Source of the DNA: Halictus rubicundus
Lineage: Eukaryota; Arthropoda; Insecta; Hymenoptera; Halictidae
Direction of reading: 5' to 3'
DNA: 64,000 nucleotides
Assembly: GCF_050948215.1 (NCBI RefSeq)
Contig: NW_027488580.1
Span: forward strand, 806,001 to 870,000
Shown: in pieces, positions 38,375 through 50,400 of the stretch
How positions within the stretch are numbered: the stretch's first letter is position 1
Layout: each line of letters opens with the position of its first letter
Translations under genes and position numbers: made by a program
Notes under the pieces: model-generated
Seen by the model: only the letters and a program-made list of their open reading frames with translations
What the model was told of the DNA's origin: nothing
The model's database searches: none

Positions 38375-39067
38375 CCCCTATCCTAACCTATCCTCTATCC
38401 TATCCTATCCTCTTTCCTATCCTATCCTCTATCCTATCCTATTCTCTATCCTAACCTATCCTCTATCCTATCCTATCCTCTATCCTATCCTATCCTCAAC
38501 GCTATCCTATCCTCATTCCTATCCTATACTCCATTATATCCTATACGCTATCCTATCATATCCTCTATCCTATAAAATCCTCTATCTTATCAAATCCTCT
38601 ATCCTATCCTCTATCCTATCCAATCCTCTATCCTATCCTCTATCCTATCCTATCCTCTATCCTATCCTATTCTCTATCCTATCCTATCCTCTATCCTAAC
38701 CTATCCTCTATCTTATCCTATCCTCTATCCTATCCTATCCTCAACGCTATCCTATCCTCTATCCTAATCCTATCCTCAACGCTATCCTATCCTCATTACT
38801 ATCCTATACTCCATTATATCCTATCCGCTATCGTATCATATCCTCTATCCTATAATATCCTCTATCCTATCCAATCCTCTATCCTATCCTCTATCATATC
38901 CTCTATCCTATCCTATCCTCTATCCTATCCTATTCTCTATCCTATCCTATCCTCTATCCTGTCCTATCCTCTATAATATCGTATCCTCTATCCTATCCTA
39001 TCCTCTATCCTATCCTATCCTCTATCCTATCCTATCCTCTATCCTATCCTATCCTCAACGCTATCCT

Positions 39068-40130
39068 ATCCTCTATCCTATCCTATCCTCTATCCTAACC
39101 TATCCTCTATCCTATCCTATCCTCTTTCCTATCCTATCCTCTATCCTATCCTATTCTCTATCCTAACCTATCCTCTATCCTATCCTATCCTCTATCCTAT
39201 CCTATCCTCAACGCTATCCTATCCTCTATCCTATCCTATCCTCAATGCTATCCTATCCTCATTACTATCCTATACTCCATTATATCCTATCCGCTATCGT
39301 ATCATATCCTCTATCCTATAATATCCTCTATCCTATCCAATCCACTATCCTATCCTCTATCATATCCTCTATCCTATCCTATCCTCTATCCTATCCTCTA
39401 TCCTATCCTATCCTCTATCCTATCCTCTATCCTATCCTATCCTCTATCCTGTCCTATCCTCTTTAATGTCGTATCCTCTATCATATCCTATCCTCTTTCC
39501 TATTATATCATCTATCCTATCCAATCTCTATCGTCTCCTTTCCTCTATCCTATCCAATTCCCTATCTTATCTTCTATCGTCTCCTGTCCTATATCCTATC
39601 CAATCCCCTATCCTGTCCTCTATCCTATCCTATCCTCTATCCTATCCTACCCTCAATCCTATCCTATCCTATGCTCTATCCTATTATATACTCTATCCTA
39701 TCCCATCCTCTATCCTATCCTATCCTCTATCCTATCCTATCCTCTATCCTATTCTATCCTCTATCCTAACCTATCCTCTATCCTATCCTATCCTGTATCC
39801 TATCCTATCCTCTATCCTATCCTATCCTCTATCCTGTCCTATCCTCTATAATATCGTATCCTCTATCCTATCCTATCCTCTATCCTATCCTATCCTCTAT
39901 CCTATCCTATCCTCAATCCTATCCTGTCCTCTATCCTCTCCTATCCTTTATACTAACCAATCCTCTATACTATCCTCTATCCTATCCTGTCCTCTATCCT
40001 ATCCTATCCTATCCTCTATCCTATCCTATCCTCTATCCTCTCCTATCCTCTATCCTATCCTATCCTATCCTATCCTCTATCCTAACCTATCCTCTGTCTT
40101 ATCCTATCCTCTATCCTATCCTATCCTGAA
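39068..40130 (+). repeat. Satellite segment repeated on the far side of copy 2
   Basis: From 39068 onward the sequence matches the right flank of copy 2 from 41777 onward (offset about 2,709 bp), including the CTCTTTCC, CAACGC, CAATGC and CATTACTATCC variants in order. Subtracting the element leaves an underlying tandem period of about 1.36 kb, into one copy of which the element inserted. Confidence 0.65.
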
Positions 40131-40423
40131 ACCTATCCTATCCTCTATCCTCTCCTATCCTTTATACTAACCAATCCTCTATCCTATCCTCTATCCTATC
40201 CTATCCTCTATCCTATCCTATCCTCTATCCTATCCTATCCTCTATCCTATCCTATCCTATCCTCTATCCTATCCTATCCTCTATCCTCTCCTATCCTTTA
40301 TACTAACCAATCCTCTATCCTATCCTCTATCCTATCCTATCCTCTATCCTATCTTATCCTCTATCCTAACCTATCCTCTATCCTCTCCTATCCTCTATCC
40401 TATCCTATCCTCAACGCTATCCT

Positions 40424-40442
40424 ATCCTCTATCCTATCCTAT
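40424..40442. repeat. 19-bp target-site duplication, 3' side of copy 2
   Basis: ATCCTCTATCCTATCCTAT directly precedes the T tract and recurs at 41777-41795. The base before it is T, while the element base at 41776 is G, so the shared length is 19, the same as for copy 1. The sequence is close to the satellite consensus, so the exact boundary rests on the element ends. Confidence 0.75.
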
Positions 40443-40466
40443 TTTTTTTTTTTTTTTTTTTTTTTT
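40443..40466 (-). other. Poly(A) tail of copy 2 (T tract on + strand)
   Basis: Twenty-four T residues lie between satellite and element 3' UTR, with one more T (40442) shared with the target. The tract is of similar length to copy 1 and is followed by CCGAGGAGG (CGAGGAGG in copy 1). Confidence 0.9.
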
Positions 40467-40874
40467 CCGAGGAGGTAATCTCGTTACGGATACCCGAACC
40501 CCCCCGGGGGGGGGTGGTCCGGGTTATGTGGGACTCCTCGGCTGGTTGGTGCAACGCCGAGTATACCCACTAACTCCTCCCCGTCCGTCCCTAGACTCCT
40601 GGGGGCACCCGTGCTCTGCGCGCGCATGTCAATCCGGTGTGCCCCCGCCTTAGCATACCACCCAGGGGGGGGACGCGGCCCCCTCCCGTACCTACTCTAT
40701 CCGAAGGCACCACGCAACGGACGACGTGGCGCCTTCCCCCCTGTTAGGCCGCCCGATGAGCATCCGAGCCCCCGCTCGAGATGCCCGGCGGCCTCCGGGG
40801 ACGCCGTTGGTGACCGAGTGTAAGGGGATATCCGATCCCCCGCCTCGAGATCATCAAGGGCGTCCCCGCTCGCG

Positions 40875-41776
40875 TCAGAGGCGTCGCAACGGGGGTACGC
40901 CCCCGGGGCGTACCCTGCGCCGCCTCCCCCCCCTTCGGCCGGGATCGTGATTACGCTCCCGATCCCGTTCCGCAGCCTCCTTCCGCAGCATAACCCGCTC
41001 GCAGAAGGAAGCGAACCCCCTCCACGCCTCCTCGCCACCGGCTGCCGCAGCGACGACAGCCGGGAGCGAGAGGTCGTGGCCCACCGCGCGCCGCAGGGCA
41101 CGGCGCTCTCCCCCCCATGCCGGACACTCCTCCAGAGTGTGTTGCGCCGTGTCCCGCGGCTCGCCGCAGTGGTGACACGCCTCCTCGGTCTCCCTCCCGA
41201 TGCGACACAGGTAGTCGCCGAAGCACCCGTGCCCGCTCATCACCTGCGTCACACGGTAGGAGACCCTATGCCCCATCCATCCCCTGTTCCATTGATCGAA
41301 CACCGGGAGGATGGCCCGAACGGCCCGCCTCTCGCCCTCCCTCGTCCCGGGAAGGCTATCGCGCCACTCCCGGGCTGCGTGCCGCCGAGCATGTCGCCTG
41401 AGCTCATCCACCATGAGCCGCGCCTGATCCGGGGCCACCCCCCGGAGCCGGAGTTCCCTGGAGTGCGTATGCACATCCGCCAACACGCGGGCCTCCAGCT
41501 CGAGGGGGATCAGCCCCGACATCACCATCGCCGTCGCGTATGAAATGGTGCGGTACCCCCGCACGATGCCTATGGCCAGCCTGCGCTCGATGCGACGCAG
41601 CAGCGACCGTGTGCCGCCACTGCGCCCCCTAGCCAAGACATCGCGCGCCCACACAGGGGCTCCGTACAGGACCAAAACTCGCACCACCACCGCGAACAGA
41701 CGACGCACCCGTCCACAGGGTCCCCCGAGATTCGGGAGAAGGCGACCGAGCGCAGCGGTCGCCCTCTCCGCCCGGG
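40875..41776 (-). pseudogene. ORF2 C-terminal fragment of copy 2
   Basis: The frame is open from the truncation junction at 41776 to the TGA at 40875-40877 and equals the last ~300 residues of copy 1 ORF2. It contains the FAVVVRVLVLYGAPVWARD region, the GYRTISYATA segment, YRVTQVMSGHGCFGDYL and the CX2CX8HX4C knuckle. The only residue difference from copy 1 is Val for Met in the ILPMFDQWN stretch. It has no start codon of its own and lacks the endonuclease and polymerase core, so it is a dead fragment. Confidence 0.9.
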
Positions 41777-41795
41777 ATCCTCTATCCTATCCTAT
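41777..41795. repeat. 19-bp target-site duplication, truncated 5' side of copy 2
   Basis: This is an exact copy of 40424-40442, immediately beyond the truncation point of copy 2 (CCGCCCGGG then ATCCTC). Confidence 0.75.
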
Positions 41796-42639
41796 CCTCT
41801 ATCCTAACCTATCCTCTATCCTATCCTATCCTCTTTCCTATCCTATCCTCTATCCTATCCTATTCTCTATCCTAACCTATCCTCTATCCTATCCTATCCT
41901 CTATCCTATCCTATCCTCAACGCTATCCTATCCTCTATCCTATCCTATCCTCAATGCTATCCTATCCTCATTACTATCCTATACTCCATTATATCCTATC
42001 CGCTATCGTATCATATCCTCTATCCTATAATATCCTCTATCCTATCCAATCCACTATCCTATCCTCTATCATATCCTCTATCCTATCCTATCCTCTATCC
42101 TATCCTCTATCCTATCCTATCCTCAACGCTATCCTATCCTCTATCCTATCCTATCCTCAATGCTATCCTATCCTCATTACTATCCTATACTCCATTATAT
42201 CCTATCCGCTATCGTATCATATCCTCTTTCCTATTATATCATCTATCCTATCCAATCTCTATCGTCTCCTTTCCTCTATCCTATCCAATTCCCTATCTTA
42301 TCTTCTATCGTCTCCTGTCCTATATCCTATCCAATCCCCTATCCTGTCCTCTATCCTATCCTATCCTCTATCCTATCCTACCCTCAATCCTATCCTATCC
42401 TATGCTCTATCCTATTATATACTCTATCCTATCCCATCCTCTATCCTATCCTATCCTCTATCCTATCCTATCCTCTATCCTATTCTATCCTCTATCCTAA
42501 CCTATCCTCTATCCTATCCTATCCTGTATCCTATCCTATCCTCTATCCTATCCTATCCTCTATCCTGTCCTATCCTCTATAATATCGTATCCTCTATCCT
42601 ATCCTATCCTCTATCCTATCCTATCCTCTATCCTATCCT

Positions 42640-44400
42640 ATCCTCAATCCTATCCTGTCCTCTATCCTCTCCTATCCTTTATACTAACCAATCCTCTATA
42701 CTATCCTCTATCCTATCCTGTCCTCTATCCTATCCTATCCTATCCTCTATCCTATCCTATCCTCTATCCTCTCCTATCCTCTATCCTATCCTATCCTATC
42801 CTCTATCCTATCCTATCCTATCCTATCCTCTATCCTAACCTATCCTCTGTCTTATCCTATCCTCTATCCTATCCTATCCTGAAACCTATCCTATCCTCAT
42901 TCCTATCCTATACTCCATTATATCCTATCCGCTATCCTATCATATCCTCTATCCTATCCGCTATCCTATCCTCTATCCTATCCTATCCTCTATCCTATCC
43001 TATCCTCTATCCTATCCTATCCTCTATCCTCTCCTATCCTCTATCCTATCCTATCCTCTATCCTATGCTATCCTCTATCCTATCCTATCCTCTATCCTAT
43101 ACTATCCGCTATCCTATCCTATTCTCTATCCTATCCTCTCCTGAACCCTATCCAATCCTCATTCCTAACCTATACTCCATTATATCCTATCCGCTATCCT
43201 ATCCTATCGTCTATCCTATCCAATCCTCTATCCTATCCTCTATCCTATCCTATCCTCAACCCTATCCTATCCTCATTCCTATCCTATAGTCCATTATATC
43301 CTATCCGCTATCCTATCCAATCCTCTATCCTATCCTCTATCCTATCCTCTATCCTATCCTCTATCCTATCCTATCCTCTATACTATCCTATCCTCTATCC
43401 TATCCTATCCTCTATCCTATCCCATCCTCTATCCTATCCAATCCTCTATCCTATCCTCTATCCTATCCTCTATCCTTTCCTCTATCCTATCCTCTATCCT
43501 ATCCTATCCTCAACCCTATCCTATCCTCATTCCTATCCTATAGTCCATTATATCCTATCCGCTATCCTATCATATCCTCTATCCTATCCAATCCTCTATC
43601 CTATCCTCTATCCTATCCTCTATCCTATCCTATCCTCTATCCTATCCTATCCTATCCACTATCCTATCCTATCCTCTATCCTATCCTATCCTCTATCCTA
43701 TCCTATCCTCTATCCTCTCCTATCCTCTATCCTATCCTATCCTCTATCCTATCCTATCCTCTATCCTATACTATCCTCTATCCTATCCTATCCTCTATCC
43801 TCTCCTATCCTCTATCCTATCCTATCCTCTATCCTATCCTATCCTCTATCCTATACTATCCGCTATCCTATCCTATTCTCTATCCTATCCTCTCCTGAAC
43901 CCTATCCTATCCTCATTCCTAACCTATACTCCATTATATCCTATCCGCTATCCTATCATATCCTCTATCCTATCCAATCCTCTATCCTATCCTCTATCCT
44001 ATCCTATCCTCAACCCTATCCTATCCTCATTCCTATCCTATAGTCCATTATATCCTATCCGCTATCCTATCCAATCCTCTATCCTATCCTCTATCCTATC
44101 CTCTATCCTATCCTCTATCCTATCCTATCCTCTATCCTAACCTATCCTCTATCCTATCCTATCCTCTATCCTATCCTATCCTGTATCCTATCCTATCCTC
44201 TATCCTATCCTATCCTCTATCCTGTCCTATCCTCTATAATATCGTATACTCTATCATATCCTATCCTCTTTCCTATAATATCATCTATCCTATCCAATCT
44301 CTATCGTCTCCTTTCCTCTATCCTATCCAATCCCCTATCCTATCTGCTATCGTCTTTTGTCATCTATCCTATCCAATCCCTTATCCTATCCTCTATCCTA
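42640..44400 (+). repeat. Satellite block reused at 55.1-56.4 kb and 58.1-58.8 kb
   Basis: The TATGCTATCCTCTATCC monomer followed by CTATACTATCCGC, CTCTCCTGAACCC and the TATAGTCC module occurs at 43065, 55370, 57060 and 58569 with the same order of variants (also at 33840 and 52009). The 43065/55370 offset is 12,305 bp. This is further evidence of block-wise shuffling within the array. Confidence 0.6.
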
Positions 44401-47400
44401 TCCTACCCTCAATCCTATCCTATCCCATGCTCTATCCTATCCTATCCTCCATCCTATCCTATCCTCTATCCTATCCTATCCTCAATCCTATCCTATCCTC
44501 TATCCTCTCCTATCCATTATACTAACCAATCCTCTATCCTATCCTCTATCCTATCCTATCCTCTATCCTATCCTATCCTCTATCCTATCCTATCCTCTAT
44601 ACTATCCTATCCTCTATCCTATCCTATCCTCTATCCTATCCCATCCTCTACCCTATCCAATCCTCTATCCTATCCTCTATCCTATCCTCTATCCTTTCCT
44701 CTATCCTATCCTCTATCCTATCCTATCCTCAACCCTATCCTATCCTCATACCCATCCTATAGTCCATTATATCCTATCCGCTGTCCTATCATATCCTCTA
44801 TCCTATCCAATCCTCTATCCTATCCTCTATCCTATCCTATCCTCTATCCTATCCTATCCTATCCTCTATCCTATCCTATCCTCTATCCTATCCTATCCTC
44901 TATCCTATCCTATCCTCTATCCTATCCTATCCTCTATCCTATCCTATCCTCTATCCTATCCTATCCTCTATCCTATCCTATCCTCTATCCTATCCTATCC
45001 TCTATCCTATCCTATACTCTATCCTAACCTATCCTCTATCGTATCCTGTTCTCTATCCTATCCTATCCTCTATAATATCGTATCCTCTATCATATCCTAT
45101 CCTCTTGCCTATAATATCATCTACCCTATCGTATCCTCTATCCTATCCAATCCCCTACCCTATCCTCTAACCTATCCTATCCTCTATCGTCTGCTCTATC
45201 CTATCCTATCCTCTATCCTATGCTATCCTCCATCGTCTCCTATCCTCGATCCTATCCAATCCCCTATCCTATCCTCTATCCTATCCTATCCTCTATCCTA
45301 TCCAATCCCCTATCTTATCATCTATCGTCTCCTATCCTCTATCCTATCCAATCCCCTATCCTATCCTCTATCCTATCCTATCCTCTATCCTATACTGCCC
45401 TCAATCCTATCCTATCCTATGCTCTATCCTATTCTATACTCTATCCTATCCTATCCTCTATCCTATCCTATCCTCTATCCTAACCTATCCTCTATCCTAT
45501 CCTATCCTCTATCCTATCCTGTCCTGTATCCTATCCTATCCTCTATCCTAACCTATCCTCTATCCTATCCTATCCTCTATCCTATCCTGTCCTGTATCCT
45601 ATCCTGTCCTCTATCCTATCCTATCCTCTATCATGTCCTATCCTCTATAATATCGTATCCTCTATCATATCCTATCCTCTTCCCTATAATATCATCTATC
45701 CTATCCAATCTCTATCGTCTCCTTTCCTCTATCCTATCCAATCCAATATCCTATCTTCTATCGTCTCCTGTCCTCTATCCTATCCAATCCCCTATCCTAT
45801 CCTCTATCCTATCCTATCCTCTATCCTATCCTACCCTCAATCCTATCCTCTCCTATGCTCTATCCTATTCTATACTCTATCCTATCCCATCCTCTATCCT
45901 ATCCTATCCTCTATCCTATCCTATCCTCTATCCTATCCTATCCTCTATCCTATCCTATCCTCTATAATATCGTATCCTCTATCATATCCTATCCTCTTGC
46001 CTATAATATCATCTACCCTATCCTATCCTCTATCCTATCCAATCCCCTACCCTATCCTCTAACCTATCCTATCCTCTATCGTCTGCTCTATCCTATCCTA
46101 TCCTCTATCCTATGCTATCCTCCATCGTCTCCTATCCTCGATCCTATCCAATCCCCTATCCTATCCTCTATCCTATCCTATCCTCTATCCTATCCAATCC
46201 CCTATCTTATCATCTATCGTCTCCTATCCGCTATCCTATCCAATCCCCTATCCTATCCTCTATCCTATCCTATCCTCTATCCTATACTGCCCTCAATCCT
46301 ATCCTATCCTATACTCTATCCTATTCTATACTCTATCCTATCCTATCCTCTATCCTATCTTATCCTCAACCCTATCCTATCCTCATTCCTATCCTATAGT
46401 CCATTATATCCTATCCGCTATCCTATCATATCCTCTATCCTATCCAATCCTCTATCCTATCCTCTATCCTATCCTCTATCCTATCCTATCCTCTATCCTA
46501 TCCTATCCTCTATCCTATCCTATCCTCTATCCTAACCTATCCTCTATCCTATCCTATCCTCTATCCTATCCTATCCTGTATCCTATCCTATCCTCTATCC
46601 TATCCTATCCTCTATCCTGTCCTTTCCTCTATCATATCCTATCCTCTTTCCTATTATATAATCTATCTTATCCAATCTCTATCGTCTCCTTTCCTCCATC
46701 CTATCCAATCCCCTATCTTATCTTCTATCGTCTCCTGTCCTCTATGCTATCCAATCCCCTATCCTATCCTCTATCCTATCCTATCCTCTATCCTATCCTA
46801 CCCTCAATCCTATCCTATCCTATGCTCTATCCTATTCTGTACTCTATCCTATCCCATCCTCTATCCTATCCTATCCTCTATTCTATCCTATCCTCTATCC
46901 TGTCCTATCATCTATCCTAACCTATCCTCTATCCTATCCTATCCTCTATCCTATCCTATCCTGTATCCTATCCTATCCTCTATCCTATCCTATCCTCTAT
47001 CCTGTCCTATCCTCTATAATATCGTATACTCTATCATATCCTATCCTCTTTCCTATAATATCATCTATCCTATACAATCTCTATCGTCTCCTTTCCTCTA
47101 TCCTATCCAATCCCCTATCCTATCTGCTATCGTCTCCTGTCATCTATCCTATCCAATTCCTTATCCTATCCTCTATCCTATCCTACCCTCAATCCTATCC
47201 TATCCTATGCTCTATCCTATCCTATCCTCTATCCTATCCTATCCTCTATCCTATCCTATCCTCTATCCTGTCCTATCCTCTTTAATGTCGTATCCTCTAT
47301 CCTAACCTATCCTCTATCCTATCCTATCCTCTATCCTATCCTGTCCTGTATCCTATCCTGTCCTCTATCCTATCCTATCCTCTATCATGTCCTATCCTCT

Positions 47401-50400
47401 ATAATATCATATCCTCTATCATATCCTATCCTCTTCCCTATAATATCATCTATCCTATCCAATCTCTATCGTCTCCTTTCCTCTATCCTATCCAATCCCC
47501 TATCCTATCTTCTATCGTCTCCTGTCCTCTATCCTATCCAATCCCCTATCCTATCCTCTATCCTATCCTATCCTCTATCCTATCCTACCCTCAATCCTAT
47601 CCTCTCCTATGCTCTATCCTATTCTATACTCTATCCTATCCCATCCTCTATCCTATCCTATCCTCTATCCTATCCTATCCTCTATCCTATCCTATCCTCT
47701 ATCCTATCCTATCCTCTATCCTATCCTATCCTCTATCCTAGCCTATCCTCTATCCTATCCTATCCCCTATCCTATCCTATCCTCAATCCTATCCTATCAT
47801 CTATCCTAGCCTATCCTCCATCCTATCCTATCCTCTATCCTATCCTATCCTCAATCCTATCCTATCCTCTATCCTATCCTATCCTCTATCCTATCCTATC
47901 CTATCCTCTATCCTATCCTATCCTCTATCCTATCCTATCCTCTATCCTATCCTATCCTCTATCCTATCTTATCCTCTATCCTATCCTATCCTCTATCATA
48001 TCCTATCCTCTATCCTATCCTATCCTCTATCCTATCCTATCCTCTATCCTATCCTATCCTATCCTCTATCCTATCCTATCCTCTATCCTATCCTATCCTC
48101 TATCCTATCCTATCCTCTATCCTATCCTATCCTCTATCCTATCCTATCCTCTATCCTATCCTATACTCTATCCTAACATATCCTCTATCGTATCCTATCC
48201 TCTATCATATCCTATCCTCTTGCCTATAATATCATCTACCCTATCCTATCCTCTATCCTATCCAATCCCCTACCCTATCCTCTATCCTATCCTATCCTCT
48301 ATCGTCTGCTCTATCCTATCCTATCCTCTATCCTATGCTATCCTCCATCGTCTCCTATCCTCGATCCTATCCAATCCCCTATCCTATCCTCTATCCTATC
48401 CTATCCTCTATCCTATCCAATCCCCTATCTTATCATCTATCGTCTCCTGTCCTCTATCCTATCCAATCCCCTATCCTATCCTCTATCCAATCCTATCCTC
48501 TATCCTATACTGCCCTCAATCCTATCCTATCCTATGCTCTATCCTATTCTATACTCTATCCTATCCTATCCTCTATCCTATCCTATCCTCTATCCTATCC
48601 TATCCTCTATCCTAACCTATCATGTATCCTATCCTATCCTCTTTCCTATCCTATCCTCTATCCTATCCTATCCTCTATCCTATCCTATCCTCTATCCTAA
48701 CCTATCCTCTATCCTATCCTATCCTCTATCCTATCCTGTCCTGTATCCTATCCTATCCTCTATCCTATCCTATCCTCTATCATGTCCTATCCTCTATAAT
48801 ATCGTATCCTCTATCATATCCTATCCTCTTCCCTATAATATCATCTATCCTATCCAATCTCTATCGTCTCCTTTCCTCTATAATATCCAATCCAGTATCC
48901 TATCTTCTATCGTCTCCTGTCCTCTATCCTATCCAATCCCCTATCCTATCCTCTATCCTATCCTATCCTCTATCCTATCCTACCCTCAATCCTATCCTCT
49001 CCTATGCTCTATCCTATTCTATACTCTATCCTATCCCATCCTCTATCCTATCCTATCCTATCCTCTATCCTATCCTATCCTCTATCCTATCCTATCCTCC
49101 ATCCTAACCTATCCTCTATCCTAGCCTATCCTCTATCCTATCCTATCCTCTATCCTATCCTATCCTCAATCCTATCCTATCCTCTATCCTCTCCTATCCT
49201 TTATACTAACCAATCCTCTATCCTATCCTCTATCCTATCCTATCCTCTATCCTATCCTATCCTCTATCCTATCCTATCCTCTATCCTCTCCTATCCTCTA
49301 TACTATCCTATCCTCTATCCTATCCTATCCTATCCTCTATCCTAACCTATCCTCTATCTTATCCTATCCTCTATCCTATCCTATCCTCTATCCTATCCTA
49401 TCCTCAATCCTATCCTATCCTCTATCCTATCCTATCCTCTATCCTGTCCTATCCTCTATAATATCGTATCCTCTATCATATCCTATCCTCTTTCCTATAA
49501 TATTATCTATCCTATCCAATCTCTATCGTCTCCTTTCCTCTATCCTATCCAATCCCCTATCCTATCTTCTATCGTCTCCTGTAATCTATCCTATCCAATC
49601 CCCTATCCTATCCTCTATCCTATCCTATCCTCTATCCTATCCTATCCTCTATCCTGTCCTATCCTGTATCCTATCCTATCCTCTATCCTATCCTATCCTC
49701 TATCCTGTCCTATCCTCTATAATATCCTATCCTCTATCCTATCCTATCCTGAAACCTATCCTATCCTCATTCCTATCCTATACTCCATTATATCCTATCC
49801 GCTATCCTATCATATCCTCTATCCTATCCAATCCTCTATCCTATCCTATCCTCTATCCTATCCTATCCTCTATCCTATCCTCTCCTCTATCCTATCCTAT
49901 CCTCTATCCTATCCTATCCTCTATCCTATCATATCCTCTATCCTATCCTATCCTATCCTCTATCCTATCCTATCCTCTATCCTGTCCTATCCTCTATAAT
50001 ATCGTATCCTCTATCCTATCCTATCCTCTATCCTATCCTATCCTCTATCCTATCCTATCCTCTATCCTATCCTATCCTCAATCCTATCCTATCCTCTATC
50101 CTCTCCTATCCTTTATACTAACCAATCCTCTATCCTATCCTCTATCCTATCCTATCCTCTATCCTAACCTATCCTCTGTCTTATCCTATCCTCTATCCTA
50201 TCCTATCCTGAAACCTATCCTATCCTCATTCCTATCCTATACTCCATTATATCCTATCCGCTATCCTATCATATCCTCTATCCTATCCAATCCTCTATCC
50301 TATCCTATCCTCTATCCTATCCTATCCTCTATCCTATCCTATCCTCTATCCTGTCCTATCCTCTATAATATCGTATCCTCTATCCTATCCTATCCTCTAT

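Larger units (their letters stand above)
23715..39000 (+). repeat. Large segmental duplication inside the satellite, left copy
   Basis: The block is collinear with 44130-55100. Anchor pairs are 23721/44137, 24008/44424, 25538/45220, 26173/45855, 27944/47609, 30415/48220, 33840/52009 and 35683/53869. Offsets change in steps where one side has gained or lost a module: 20416, 19682, 19665, 17805, 18169, 18186. The left copy carries extra pieces of about 734, 1,860 and 2,082 bp. Confidence 0.75.
6726..40442 (+). repeat. Satellite array, central block (17-bp unit with higher-order structure)
   Basis: About 33.7 kb are built of TATCCTATCCTATCCTC and its 12-bp (TATCCTATCCTC) and 7-bp (TATCCTC) short forms, plus point-mutated monomers such as TATCCTATCCAATCCCC, TATCGTCTCCTGTCCTC and TATAATATCGTATCCTC. 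The unit has no stop codon in any plus-strand frame. Being 17 bp (2 modulo 3), it cycles through all three frames every 51 bp, giving a 17-residue protein period. Apparent open frames such as 8366-11176 (936 codons) and 22104-26285 (1,393 codons) are therefore by-products and not genes. The complement contains TAG in GGATAG, so the minus strand has no long frames. The plus strand is almost G-free. I see no RNA gene or other insertion in it. Confidence 0.95.
40443..41776 (-). mobile_element. 5'-truncated copy of the same retrotransposon (copy 2)
   Basis: This 1,334-bp fragment corresponds to 341-1680 of copy 1. It comprises the poly(A), 3' UTR and the last ~300 codons of ORF2. Over this length I see one substitution (C at the place of T 1210; 41306) and a few homopolymer changes: T tract, one extra C after it, G9-T-GG instead of G22, and eight G instead of seven. 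Truncation from the 5' end is the usual result of incomplete reverse transcription. It has the same orientation and the same CCTAT junction as copy 1. Confidence 0.93.

Noticed and set aside
6726..40442. Canonical telomere array (TTAGG/CCTAA)
   Set aside because: CCTAA appears only as isolated variant monomers; there is no uniform telomeric tract.
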